Assembly: GCA_030762175.1 (NCBI GenBank)
Contig: CM060846.1
Location: 238,628,012-238,692,011, forward strand
Source of the DNA: Metallyticus violacea
Lineage: Eukaryota; Arthropoda; Insecta; Mantodea; Metallyticidae
Reading direction: 5' to 3'
DNA: 64,000 bases
Positions 23,801-34,919 of the stretch are shown here, piece by piece. The position numbers and the translations under genes were made by a program. The notes under the pieces are model-generated. The model was not told the DNA's origin, ran no database searches, and saw only the letters and a program-made list of their open reading frames with translations. Every line of letters starts with the position of its first letter. Position 1 is the stretch's first letter.

Positions 23801-24690
23801 TCTAAAAAAATTCATAATAGAGAAGAAATGTACAGTAAAAAGCTGGAAAATGCTTAAAGAAAAATTGGCATTAGCCATGTAGCACACTGCGCTATTTTAT
23901 TAAGTGATATATTTTTTTATTGGGGAGGCGGTTTAAAAAGACTCCTGAAATTATATCTGAAAGAAACACAGGTCCTGAGTGAGTTAAATTTTTAATGTGG
24001 TGCTTGTTTATCCTTTTTAATTCCGGAATTATTTTTCCGTCACAATACAGATATAGCAATTGTAGTATTGCAAACAAAAAAAATCATAAAAACTACTATA
24101 ATACTTCCATATGTTTAATTTATATTGACTGTTTCGTGATCTCTTGCATTACTTTAGGTTTTTATTAATGTTTTAGGATTATTCTTCTATGCCCATTTTT
24201 ACAAAATTGTGCTTCAAAACCATTTACAGTCCTCATTTATATAGTAGATGATATGACGAATATTTGAAAACTCCAGGTGTATGAGTAAAAACACTTTCCT
24301 TTGCTAATACATCCGGATTCATGGAGATAGTAATTTTGCTAGTGTCTTGAACTTAGCAATAAGCAGGAGCTGCGATTCTATAGTTGTATTGACTATTTTT
24401 TTTAACTTAACAATTTAGTTCCACAGCGGTGACAGATGTGCATGTATTTTTCAGCTACAGAAAATATGCCTCTATTGAAACCTCTATACCAGCTACATGA
24501 TAAAATATGAAATCTAAAGGCTATCTGTGTATTGTAGTGTAGGTAAAGTTTTCTAAAATGAAAGGCACAAATCGAGATTTTCAAATGTACTTTCTATTTA
24601 CTTGGAACATTGGCGCGTTCATCTAGTTGTGATCGAGGAAATACTTAGTTCCACGAAAAGATATGGATAGGTTTTCCTAAAATAAACATA
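23801..24690. other. No recognisable gene
   Basis: AT-rich with two short chance frames on the minus strand. Confidence 0.4.
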
Positions 24691-25290
24691 TACAGAATGA
24701 TTCAAAATGATGGACACACTTTCAGTTTGCTATATTTCCTGAACTATATTTTGTATTTCAATTCTGTAAATTACGTTTGATTTCACATACATGGAGGTTT
24801 ACAAATGTTCAATGTGCCCCCCTTCGGCTGCACAGATAATATTTAGACGGTAGCTGAATTCACCCCACACTCGATGAAGAATGTCTTGCGTCACTGAATT
24901 CACCGCAGCTGTGATGCGGCTTCTTAGGTCATTCAAATTCGTGGGAAGAGGTGGTACGTAAATTGCATCTTTCAAAAAACCCCACAAGTAGAAATCGCAG
25001 GGTATGAGATCAGGACACCTCGGTGGCCAGAACAGAAGTGCCAAGTCCACCTTCCCCATGGTCTATCCATCTTTGAGGTAGACATTCATTCAGGAAACGT
25101 TAAATATTCCAATGCCAATGATGTGAAGCTCCGTCCTGCAGGAAAATTTAATCTCCTGAATCTTCATTCATTTGAGGACAAGTCAGTTTTGCAGCATGCT
25201 AAGATATCTTCCTCCAGTAACCGTGTTTTTGTCAAAACAGAAAGGTCCATAAACCTTTGTCAACGGTATGGCTCAAAACATATTAGCAAT
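24691..25290 (-). pseudogene. Mariner-like transposase, C-terminal half
   Basis: Open at 25059-24799 (minus) with LALLFWPPRCPDLIPCDFYL, WGFLKDAIYVPPLP and a terminal GGHIEHL. WPPRSPDLxPCDFxLWG carries the third catalytic Asp of the DDD motif of mariner/Tc1-like transposases. Upstream, in shifted frames, 25255-25065 reads GPFCFDKNTVTGGRYLSML, then a damaged QDGA-type segment with the second catalytic Asp, then RFLNECLPQRWI. The left edge (TACAGAATGATTCAAAATGATGG at 24691-24713) looks like a terminal repeat. The N-terminal half is missing or too eroded to see. At least two frameshifts and internal stops make it non-functional. Confidence 0.8.
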
Positions 25291-26335
25291 TATGTCCATT
25301 GGTTTGAAAAATTTCAGGGAAAATAAGGGACCAATAATAAGTGAAACAACAGGAATTATTGTAGTGGGTAAGTATTATTGTTTGATAAAGGTTTTGCTTC
25401 TTCTGAGTAGTGTGAGAAGTACTTCCTTGCTTTTAAACCATATTGTTATCACAAGAACCATACACGCGATTATAAATTTTGGTTTACTCTTCCTGCATTT
25501 GCATAATATTGAATGCCATACTAAAGCTCCAAAGAGGTTTTGACATATGTGGAGAGTATTTCATGGCCCGAATTCAATGTTTTCCTGTATTTAAGCACAT
25601 AAACGTCTTTGCAATCTAGTCACAATTTCCTTCTTCACCTCTGGAACATCTAAAAAGTTGCAGTTTTTCCGTAAAGTATATCTCCCCCTTACTTTTCTAC
25701 TTTAATGTTGTATTATGCTACATTTATTCTGAGAGAAGCACACGCATTATTAATAATAATAAAGTTTTATAGTTGTAATATTTTCATACTTTAAAGTTTT
25801 ATTATTTTAATTCAGTCAATAAGTAGCAATTATTTCTGCCTTAGAAAACAAACCATTTAGGCTGTATTTAAACTGAAAATTGTTCACAATTCTTTGCCTA
25901 AAATCCATAAAATTTGTTAGTCTGGTAGGGATTAAAATGTAATGTAGGAAGCTAAAATCATAAAATATAGTTCGTTTTTCGAAAAATGGTATCAAATAAG
26001 AATTCTGGATGCATTATACCTACATCATTATTAATTCAAAAAAAAATATGGAAATTATTTATATATCGGAGAAACCTACTCCAAGTTTCGGTGTCAAAGT
26101 TATTACTTTCTCAAATGTAATGAATTGCATATACGGTTGGTCGAAAGACCCATGCGAACGAATTATACAAATAATGTTTGTAAATATACCTCACTGCTCC
26201 TCTAAGGTTAATTTAGCTGCAGAATGTTGATACTTTCGGAAAGCTGACATTTCTCCCCATTCTTTAACACTAAAGTTGAGTTATATTAAAAACAGAAACT
26301 AAATAGAATATCACTATGTGAAACTCTTATCACTG
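25291..26335. other. No recognisable gene
   Basis: AT-rich. The open frame at 25268-25543 has no motif and may overlap the eroded upstream part of the mariner relic. Confidence 0.4.
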
Positions 26336-26338
26336 ACT

Positions 26339-26512
26339 ACTGCCATAGTCTAACGGTAGAGTTTGCGACTATTTTCATGGATTCGATTCCCGGTCAAGTG
26401 AAGTTGTCTGGGTAAGGATTTTCCGGAGCTTTTTCTTATTCTGAGAAGATGAATGCCAGATAGCTTTAAGGCACCAAGGACCTTCTAAATTGCGCTATCA
26501 TTAATTCATTCT
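26339..26512 (+). mobile_element. SINE-D (single tRNA-derived copy)
   Basis: A-box-like CATAGTCTAACGGTAGAG is followed by the B-box GATTCGATTCCCGG, spaced as in a tRNA gene. The body (GTTGTCTGGGTAAGGATTTTCCGG, 26406-26429) is unlike the other families. It resembles a Gly-type tRNA head but has no anticodon arm, so it is a SINE or tRNA pseudogene and not a working tRNA. Confidence 0.55.
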
Positions 26513-26697
26513 ATACATCAATACAAACTGTATTCAAGTTCATAATTTATAGATGTCGCCATAAAACCAGCGCAGTAAAATCGACAATAATTATACGGTA
26601 AAAGAAAAGGCTCTACGATTACAAAAACGTTACTTTCTCTAATTGAGGAGCATACTAAAAATGAGGTTAAGACAACAATATGATAAATTTCCAATGG

Positions 26698-26698
<1 letters not shown>

Positions 26699-26753
<55 letters not shown>

Positions 26754-26754
26754 C
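26699..26754. repeat. (ATT)n microsatellite
   Basis: About 18 ATT units. Open frames across it on both strands are artefacts (poly-Tyr and poly-Asn). Confidence 0.95.
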
Positions 26755-26851
26755 ATTTTGATGCAAGCATTAAAAGTGGCATTTTAACTAATGTTGAATT
26801 AACTGCGAAACTTTTTTGTTTCAAAGAAATAGTTTACACATTTCTCACTTG

Positions 26852-27166
26852 AGCAGCATGTTTTATTTATTATGTTTTTTTTAAACGGGTACTCTTTAAC
26901 ATCTCAGGTCATCAGCGTCCCATTCAATTGATGGCATGAAATGACCGATAAATTTTGCTCAAAACTTCTGCTTTCAGGCTTGAAGTTCTTCTATGAGCTG
27001 TAAATCTACGACATGGGACACAAGGCTTTACTTTCTTTACAAAGGAAGCCATAAATGTTACGCCTCCCCCCCCCCAAGAAAAATCTCCCTAGCCGGGATT
27101 GATTGCGATCTTGGGTCTATGAGGCAAGTACGGTTTCCACTAAACTACCAGGACTGAGTAGCAGCA
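26852..27166 (-). mobile_element. SINE-A copy 6
   Basis: A minus-strand copy with body about 26861-27156. A possible 7-bp duplication AGCAGCA lies at 26852-26858 and 27160-27166. The body is rather diverged and has a C-run at 27066-27074. Confidence 0.85.
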
Positions 27167-27269
27167 CGGAAGAAACGTTGCCTAAAGTTCTGGATAAGTT
27201 CACTAATATCGCAGCAGTGGAAATCAGTGGTTTTTAAATTTAGGGATGAATTATAAAATAAATTTTGTT

Positions 27270-27340
27270 TCTTCTTCTCCTTCTCCTCCTCCTCCTCCTC
27301 CTTCTTCTTCTTCTTTTTCTTCTTCTTCTTCTTCTTCTTC

Positions 27341-27390
<50 letters not shown>
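27270..27390. repeat. Compound (CTT/CTC)n-(ATT)n microsatellite
   Basis: A pyrimidine tract of CTT and CCT units passes directly into about 17 ATT units. The long minus-strand frame across it (Asn, Lys and Glu runs) is an artefact. Confidence 0.95.
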
Positions 27391-27395
<5 letters not shown>

Positions 27396-27451
27396 TATAT
27401 TGGCAAACGGCGTTCACATTTATAGCAAGGAATAATTACATTATTTAATTT

Positions 27452-27747
27452 ATGAACGAAGAAAACCGCCACGGATAGCCCAGGTCATTAAGGCGCGGCC
27501 TCACGAGCGGGAGGTCTGGAGTTCGAATCCTACCAGATCGTCCTCCCTGACCGAGGTTTTCCCCAGGTTTTGCTCAGTCCTCATAAATGCCAAATACCGG
27601 GGAGGTACCGTAAACTTAGGCCTGGAACGTTTCCTTCCTTAAATAAATCCTTTTCCAATATATCATCTCATGTATCGTCAGTGTCCACCGCCTGTGGTGC
27701 CTCAGTAAAAAACGGGCGTTAAACAATATTAAAAAACATGAACGAAG
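27452..27747 (+). mobile_element. SINE-B copy 7, with perfect target-site duplication
   Basis: ATGAACGAAG occurs at 27452-27461 and 27738-27747. The B-box GAGTTCGAATCC is intact. The A-box is altered (ACGGATAGCCCAGG). The tail GGCGTTAAACAATATTAAAAAAC is kept. Confidence 0.95.
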
Positions 27748-27893
27748 TTAAGTCGTCATCCTCTTCTGAGGGCAGCCTCTTCTTCAAATTAACGACTAGA
27801 CTTTGACATAACTGTCCTCTATTTATTCATCCTTGCCTTTTGCTAAATACTCTTTGTTTCTAAAGTGCAGTAATCTTGAAAACCCTCTTTGTA

Positions 27894-28220
27894 GCCGCTC
27901 TTAGTCGGTCCTGATGATGTAGTGGTAACCATACTTGCCTCCTAAACCCAAGTTCGCGAGTTCAAACCCGATCAGGATCGATGGATTTTTTTCGGGGAGT
28001 AAAAATCCTAAGTATAGATGGCTTCCTTCGGAAGGGAAGTAAAGCCGTGGGTCCCGTGTCGTACATTTACGGCACGATAAAGAACCTCAAGCCTGAAAAA
28101 AAGAGGCTTCTGAGCAAAATTTGTCGGCCATTTCACGCCCTGAATAGAATGGGACGCTGATGACCTGAGATGTTAAAGAGCGTACGTAAATAAAACAAAT
28201 TAACAGCTGTGGCCGTTCTT
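27894..28220 (+). mobile_element. SINE-A copy 7
   Basis: The body is about 27905-28200 with a near-consensus head (CGGTCCTGATGATGTAGTGG) and a 7-T run just after it. The flanks GCCGCTCTT (27894-27902) and GCCGTTCTT (28212-28220) may be a duplication with one mismatch. Confidence 0.93.
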
Positions 28221-28330
28221 CTGCTCCTCTTAGGATTGAATCTGGTATTTCTTTTAAATTTTCGTATGGTCTTATTGCTCTATTTGAAAGAAGAGGAAAA
28301 TGTGGTGCTTCCTTTTTAAAAATATGTTGA

Positions 28331-28596
28331 TTTTTTTAATAGTATTTAACGTTTTTACTACTGAGGATCACAGACGGTGGACCCTGGCAATGAAATGATA
28401 TATTGGGAAAAGATTTGTTTTTAAGAAAGGAAACGTTTCAGGCCTAAGTTAAGGATATCTCCCCGGCATTTGCCAATTATGAGGATTGAGGAAAACCTGG
28501 AAGAAAACAATCAGGGAGGACGGTCCTGGCGGGATTCAACACCAGACCTCCCGCTCAAGAGTCCGCGCCTTAACGACCTCTGCCACCCGTGGCGGT
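28331..28596 (-). mobile_element. SINE-B copy 8
   Basis: A minus-strand copy ending at the head complement CTGCCACCCGTGGCGG. The T-rich left edge is the complement of its A-rich tail. The flanks AATATGTTGAT and GATATTCTGAT are only loosely alike. Open frames on both strands (28470-28764) derive from it. Confidence 0.9.
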
Positions 28597-28769
28597 TCCA
28601 AAGATATTCTGATAAGATATTCATTTCTTCCAGAACATCTACAAGTATTCCAATGTTGTAAACAAGGCCTGGACTCATTAGGATTCGTGCATACCTTAAA
28701 ATTCCACTCTTACAACAGCTTCCTTTGCCATGTCCTTTCAACTGGCTTCAGAATGTACCCTTAGGACTT

Positions 28770-29061
28770 TTTTATTTATTTATTTATGGACGCTCTTTAA
28801 CATCGCAGGTCATCAGCGTCCCATTCAACTCAGGGCGTGAAACGGCCGACTAATTTTGCTCAGAGGCCACTCTTTCATGCTTGAGGTTCTTTATTATGCC
28901 GTAAATGTACGACACGGGACCCATGGCTTTACTTCCCTTCCGAAGGAAGCCATACTTAGGATTTTTACGCCCCGAAAAAATCCATCGGTCCTGGCCGGGT
29001 TCGAACCTGCGATCTTGAGTTTACGAGGCAAGTATGGTAACCACTACACCACCAGGCCCGA
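28770..29061 (-). mobile_element. SINE-A copy 8
   Basis: Minus strand, near-consensus body with a complete head (complement CACTACACCACCAGGCCCGA). Its antisense strand is open through 28856-29188. There is no clear duplication. Confidence 0.92.
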
Positions 29062-29744
29062 GACAGCGTATCATCGCATTGGAATGGGCAATTTTGACTT
29101 CAAATTTATTTTCAACCAATTGAAATGTGTATGGGTGCTACTTCTGTCCTTGCAGTATTCGATGAATGGAAGTCTTGCTGAGTCCTAAATCGACTGAGGT
29201 TTGCATCATACTCACATGGTGTTTTCGCGAAATAAAGTCAGTACATCTTTCTAACGCTCATCAACAATCAGCCTAACCATTGGTGCTCGAACTAGTCGCA
29301 GAGTTTCTTGCGCCTGAAGGAATGGAGCGAGGGCAAACGGCTTCGCAGAAGCCATTTACAATACAGTGTTCGTGCAGCGGGAAGATTTCCTCTAGTATGA
29401 CCAAGCACCTTTGCTGTGCATTCTTCGTGTGTTTATCTCTTAGTTACGTTACTGCTGTAATATGCCCTCATACGATATAATTATCGCTTTTATACCCGAT
29501 GCAATTCTCTAGGCTTGTAAGAAAATGCTTCTCGAAACGCAGGGGAATATGACATAAGTACGTAGAAATAAGTATGCATTACAGGTTTAAAAATCCGTAG
29601 GAAAGAACTAGGTTTGAACTCGGGAAATTTTCTTTAGAATGCCGCCACACTAACCAATTGTATACAAAGCATAATTGATATGTAGCAGGTCAAAGTCCCC
29701 ACCTAAAAGATACTAATTTAGGTTTATGATTCATTACTACCAGA

Positions 29745-29746
<2 letters not shown>
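29062..29746. other. No recognisable gene
   Basis: A 66-codon frame at 29280-29480 (plus) has no known motif. The minus strand at 29080-29290 might hold a decayed transposase, but I could not confirm this. Confidence 0.35.
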
Positions 29747-29816
<70 letters not shown>

Positions 29817-29817
29817 G
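29747..29817. repeat. (ATT)n microsatellite
   Basis: About 23 ATT units, uninterrupted. Confidence 0.95.
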
Positions 29818-30669
29818 TTATGGACTATTTAATTAGTATTCATATTATTAACATTATGCTATACGAATTAACAATATGAAACACAATTCAATATACGTCG
29901 GTTAGATCGATGTACTAATCAAATATCAATGTTAGCATACCAAATACATTGGCCTCGTACACGGTGACAGTGTTAGCAATACAATAAATGAGTTTGAAAT
30001 AAAGTAACTAAAATGAAAGCAAGTAGTCCTTACTTAATGTACTGGTAACAGTAAAGGTATTATATTAGCGTTTTTGGCCATCTGTTATGGAGTTGGCTAT
30101 TGGATCAAAGTGCACGCCGATTCAAGCCATTCTGCATAAATGTGTTGAGCTTTTATTTTGGTTATCTAGCTATAGTTAGCATATACATGGATGCGGTGTA
30201 TATACATCTTATTAAAAGAAAATAAAAAAAGGGGGAAAATTGTTAAACTGAAATTACGATCACTTGGTTCGCTTATGCAAGATGGGGAGTAATCCGAAAT
30301 ATCAATGTTTTAGTGAAATCTTGTAGTGTTTTACCTTTAATTCACTCTGATTATTTTATCCCTGTTAAATGGTATGTTTTGTATATCTGTATGTGTACAT
30401 ATATACCTGTACATAGGATTCTGGGGACCTAACACATTCTTTTGTATGGTATGATGGTTTTAATAAATAAAACTTTTTAATGTCGTTTTGCCTTTTTCAG
30501 GGGTTTTCAGTAAAGTTTGTTAGCTATTTATTTTTTAAAATCAATAGTTAATGTAATTAATAAAAGTCTGGAGGTGTTTCTTATGGGAAAATAATAAGGT
30601 AAATTCCTTCTTTACATGATAACACTTATTTTGAAGTGATAAGATTCACAGTCATCTGACCACAAGCTG
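29818..30669. other. No recognisable gene
   Basis: AT-rich DNA with no open frame of note. Confidence 0.45.
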
Positions 30670-30907
30670 TTCAAGGTCCTGATTGTGTCAATTTTACATT
30701 ATCACATGAAAACACCGGCCTCTTCTTTTAGAATTGAGGTTCATGCCGTAAATCTACTCCATGGGACCCACAGCTTTACTTCCCTTCCGAAGGAACTCAT
30801 ACTTAGAATTTTGACGCCCAAAAATATCCATCGATCCTGACCGGGATTGAAGCCGCAATCTTGGGTTTAGGAGACACGTATATCTACCTCTACACTACCA
30901 GGACCGA
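30670..30907 (-). mobile_element. SINE-A copy 9, tail eroded
   Basis: The head complement (CTACACTACCAGGACCGA) and body are recognisable on the minus strand. The tail part (30670-30715) is heavily diverged, although the CATGAAAACACCGG word remains. Confidence 0.8.
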
Positions 30908-32550
30908 CTTCGACAACGGTGCAGTATATTAGCGATGAATTTATAAACTTCAAAGTTAATTAGTTACTGGCCGTCAGTCTGCTTTGCTTATCGTTGTCTT
31001 TGTCACATTCCTATCACGAAAATTGGGCCAAGTTTGTTCCACGCTTATTCGATTTTCGTCTTCATTTGTTGTCCTATCTCTTTCATTATAATTTAAATTT
31101 ATCAAAAAATATCAAATATTTATAGTTCATTTCATGTTCACTACTTGCACAAGATATGGCAGTTCTAAGGCTCCTTATGTAACATTTCTCCACTTGCTAC
31201 ACAGTGGGGAATATAGGTCTTGAATACCATTGCCTTGCTTTAGACTACCAATTTTGTATTAAAAGTGAGTGTAACAATCAGGCAATAGAAAATCCATTTA
31301 GGGCTAATTCTGAATGGGTCAGTTTGTGTACCGTATTCATCTCTACAAGACATGGGGAAATAATCACAAGTAATATCACAAGAGGGTTTAAGATTACCTA
31401 TAAATTCTCGAACGTAGTGAAAGCTCAGACCGTTGAGTGATATTTATTAGGGCTATTTCACAATAAAATAAGAATTCAATTATAATTCCCGTAAACTTGG
31501 CTTACAGTTCCCTCCTGACTTACAAAATTACATTAATTGTACTTTGTTTATGAATACTTTATCTTTTCAAGTCATCTAGCAACAGACGAATGTCGATTGT
31601 CAGTAATGCCTATAGAGAATAGCCAAATACATTTAGGACTATTTCATGAATAGAATAAGAATAAAAGTAATATAGATATTTGAAATTCGCCCACAGATTA
31701 ATAACAATTGTATAAAATGTTATACTTACTTACCTATTCAAAAACCGTGAGAATTAAATAAACAAAAATCCATTATTACAGTCGCTACGGTTATATTTAC
31801 TAATAGCAACTGAGGAGAACAAAACAGAGAAAACATTTTACCATTCTAAACAACGTGTTCATTAAGATTTGTGATTGCCTAGGCAGATATTGTTACATAA
31901 TTTATAAAATTATTTCAGACTGTTTGGCTGAAGAAGCAGAAACAATTGCTTGAGTGATTACATATTAAGTTAGTTACATTTTTAATACCAAAAACACAGA
32001 AAAGTGGTCAGTGATGAGTGCTCAGGAATTATATAAAGAGGTATTGAGTTGGTTACAGTGACACAAGTTAAATGAACGTCATGAGATAAAACTGATTTGA
32101 TATTTTTGTTCCATAATTTCTCTGAAATATCCGGTTGTGATTGGTCAAAAATCCAAATTTTGTTTGGTTTCATTGGTCGATTTTAAGATGACGTCACATA
32201 AATGAAATAGTCATTGTAATAATGAACAGCGCTATTTACTTTTTGCATGAAATGAGTTGCTTATAGTGCAGATTTTGCCACTTGAGGGGATGGGCTTACT
32301 AATGTATTCTTCTAACACGTGCTAAGTGTAACTAAATAAAAATAGTTCATGTGATTTATCAAGACCCAAACAGGTATTAAGCCTATGAATGAAAAAAATG
32401 CACATTTTTGCCATGAATGCAATGGTGCAATCCATTTTTCCTGAGCAACTACATTTTTTTTTGAGGGGTGGGGTCATTATAACTGATCTTGCATGATGCT
32501 CTTATGCCACTAAATGATAAGGCAAAGAAAAATAACATTAACAGAAACCG
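30908..32550. other. No recognisable gene
   Basis: A 78-codon frame at 31204-31440 (plus) is unassigned. Two similar words, GGGCTATTTCACAATAAAAT (31449-31468) and GGACTATTTCATGAATAGAAT (31636-31656), suggest an old local duplication. Confidence 0.4.
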
Positions 32551-32925
32551 AGGGGGATGGCTCAGGCGGTATCGCTTGGGACCTGCATTCAGTGGGTCTT
32601 GGGTTTTATTTCCATTGTACCTACCTCAGTGATATTTATTTTTATTTTTTTAAATGTTTAATATATTTTATTGCTTTTTTTCACCGGTGATTTCCCTGGT
32701 CACTTAGGCGAATGCTGCAATGAACATTTACATTCCACTGCCTTCCTGCTCTCCCACTTCCTTTCATTAAATTGCATAGTTTCCATTCAAGGGTCGAAAG
32801 TGTCGGGTGAGGCCTAGTGTTGCGACAGTGGCTTCCTGGGCTAGCGCCTGGTAGAGCTCTCGGGGACTTCGGGGCAACTTAATGCTGCCTGGTGGCTCTT
32901 GCGGGCCCGCCGGCGTTTAACAACT
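32551..32925 (+). mobile_element. SINE-C copy 2
   Basis: The head has GGATGGCTCAGGCGGTATCG and TTGGGACCTGCATTC, and the B-box is decayed (TGGGTTTTATTTCC). The body at 32690-32770 (GTGATTTCCCTGGTCA, TTTACATTCCA, CTGCTCTCCCA) aligns with copy 1 at 14300-14818 in reverse orientation. The distal part (32780-32920) is GC-rich and does not align with copy 1, so the element may be a hybrid. Confidence 0.6.
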
Positions 32926-34205
32926 TTATTATGTTATAACAAACGAAATACACGCACCACAGTCTGCATGCACCAAGTGATCTAAACAATAATTGTAATT
33001 TCCATAATACTTGACGAATTCATGAACATTTATCATCATTACAGATACTGTGATTCATAACTTCCGTTAAAACGCAATGAGAAGCCTGAGAAAAGATTGA
33101 CGTAAATAATTTGCTATTCAGTTAATTCAATTTATAGTTTGAAATTTAAAATTTCATCGTTTTTGACACTTTAAAAACTAGAAATAATTGTGATCATGGA
33201 ATTCTGTTATTAAAAAGCGAAATATCGCTCTACTCACATTTATGTCGAAATTGCTTAAATAAGAGCCAGATTTGCCTTGCTTCCTTTCGGTAATGGTCTA
33301 TCGCCTTTTTAATAAAGAAATCTGTTTTATTTTGTTTTTTCTTGATGAGTTGATCCCAACATATACCGCTGATACGACGCTGCCACTGTTATTCTTAGCC
33401 TTGTTTACGCGCATCTTCAGCATACTGCAAATTAAAATGATAAGAAGCTAAATGCAATCCTTTTAATAATACTGATTTTTGTGTTTAGAACAAGTCTAAA
33501 GTAAAAGTAATATAAACTTGGAATTATTGGAAAAGTAATGCAATTAAAACTATAATAAAATAACTAAAAACAAATACTTAGGCTGGTATTTCTTTACCAA
33601 ATAGTATTAAGCTCATTTTAATACATTAAAATGTCAATAGAGGCTTAGAAAGAAACTTAAATACTTAAAATAACTACCATAGACCAACTGGTCGCTGGCA
33701 AGTTGAGGGATATCTTCAGAACAGAAATCTGTCTGGTTGTATTAGATAAATATTGAAATTGAAACATACGGCACTACGGACATCATTAACTTAAGATACA
33801 AATAAAAATTTCTAAAGCTTCCCTGTTTTCATCTGAAATTTTATATTTTAAAGACTGAATTACATAATCCAAATAGGAAATAAACGGCGACCTTATGTAA
33901 TATTCAATGGTAGAAACTGGTAGATAATTTGAGTGATATATTTATCGTAGAGCAATTCGCAGTTTTCGAATTGAAGGAACCATTTCAGCACTGTTCAGGT
34001 TTGTTTTAAATTCATATTCGGAATATATCTTTTTTAATATGTGAAGATTTTAACAATGTCTTGGATATGTTTCAAACGTGCCATCAAGTTAATAATCATG
34101 GATTATGTGTATTTTTGTGATAAGCTCTATTTGGTCTGAATATTTAGCTATGCTTTATAGTGTAACAATGAATGATGGAGACAGCGTGCAGTAAAGTTGC
34201 CAGGT
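32926..34205. other. No recognisable gene
   Basis: AT-rich with no repeat family and no significant open frame. Confidence 0.45.
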
Positions 34206-34460
34206 TTACTTGTTCACGATTACTTTCTTTGCCAGCGTTTGTGCTTTTCCAATAGGCTTAAGTTTTCTTACAGATCTGTATTTTTTGCGCCGCCATGCTT
34301 CACATAATTTCTGCAGATTAACAACCAGAGCCTTTCTTTGCCTACTTCCTGTTAAGAACGAATTTGTCTCTTTCATAGTATTAATAGCATTTCTAATCTC
34401 TGGTACGATATTTAAATCATTCTCGAGTAAGTTAAAACTCTGAAGGCCTCTTCGAGGCAC
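34206..34460 (-). other. Unassigned basic open frame of 84 codons
   Basis: Open on the minus strand to a TAA at its low-coordinate end. The product is strongly basic with helical character: NAINTMKETNSFLTGSRQRK, LQKLCEAWRRKKYRSVRKL. It looks more protein-like than the average chance frame here. The leftmost start is not ATG (GTG); the first ATG is at the METN-type Met in the middle (TMKETN). It could be an exon or a transposon fragment. I do not recognise a family. A SINE-A fragment sits immediately beside it. Confidence 0.3.
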
Positions 34461-34476
34461 GCCACAGTACCAGGAC

Positions 34477-34629
34477 GAAAAGGGAGGGGAACCTCAAGCC
34501 TGAAAGAGAGGCCTCTGAGCAAAATTTGTCGGCCGTTTCACGCCCTGAGTTGAATGGGACGCTAATTACCTGAGCTGTTAAAGAGCGTCCATAAATAAAT
34601 CAATAAAAAAAAAACAGAAAAGGGAGGGG
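34477..34629 (+). mobile_element. SINE-A copy 10, 5'-truncated, perfect 13-bp duplication
   Basis: Only the distal part is present (34490-34614), starting at AACCTCAAGCCTGAAAG and ending AAATAAATCAATAAAAAAAAAAC. GAAAAGGGAGGGG occurs at 34477-34489 and 34617-34629, identical over 13 bp. 5' truncation with an intact tail and duplication is the hallmark of target-primed reverse transcription. Tail and duplication are undamaged, so this is probably a young insertion. Confidence 0.96.
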
Positions 34630-34919
34630 GGCTTGCGTCATCTATAACATATCTTGCATCGTCGCGTTAGGACACCTAGTTCCGTGGCTCACTTATACTG
34701 GGTGATTTTTCCTTAGCAGAATGCTCCGCGTTTAGTTGACTGTAGTTACCAAATTCTGCAGTTCTCGTCTCGTTCCCACGTTTGAAAGCCGGCCTGGGAG
34801 GCGGAGGGTAGGTCAGTACGACTTTTACTGTAGGAACTTGCGGACGTGTTCTTGTGTGCTGTTTGACAGTTTATTAATTATTCATTAGTCGGGTAGTACA
34901 GTACATTAATTACGTTAAT

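Noticed and set aside
27145..27417. Asn/Lys/Glu-rich protein
   Set aside because: Product of a compound trinucleotide microsatellite plus a SINE-A head.
28470..28764. Three overlapping frames that might be exons
   Set aside because: They are translations of SINE-B copy 8 and its flank.
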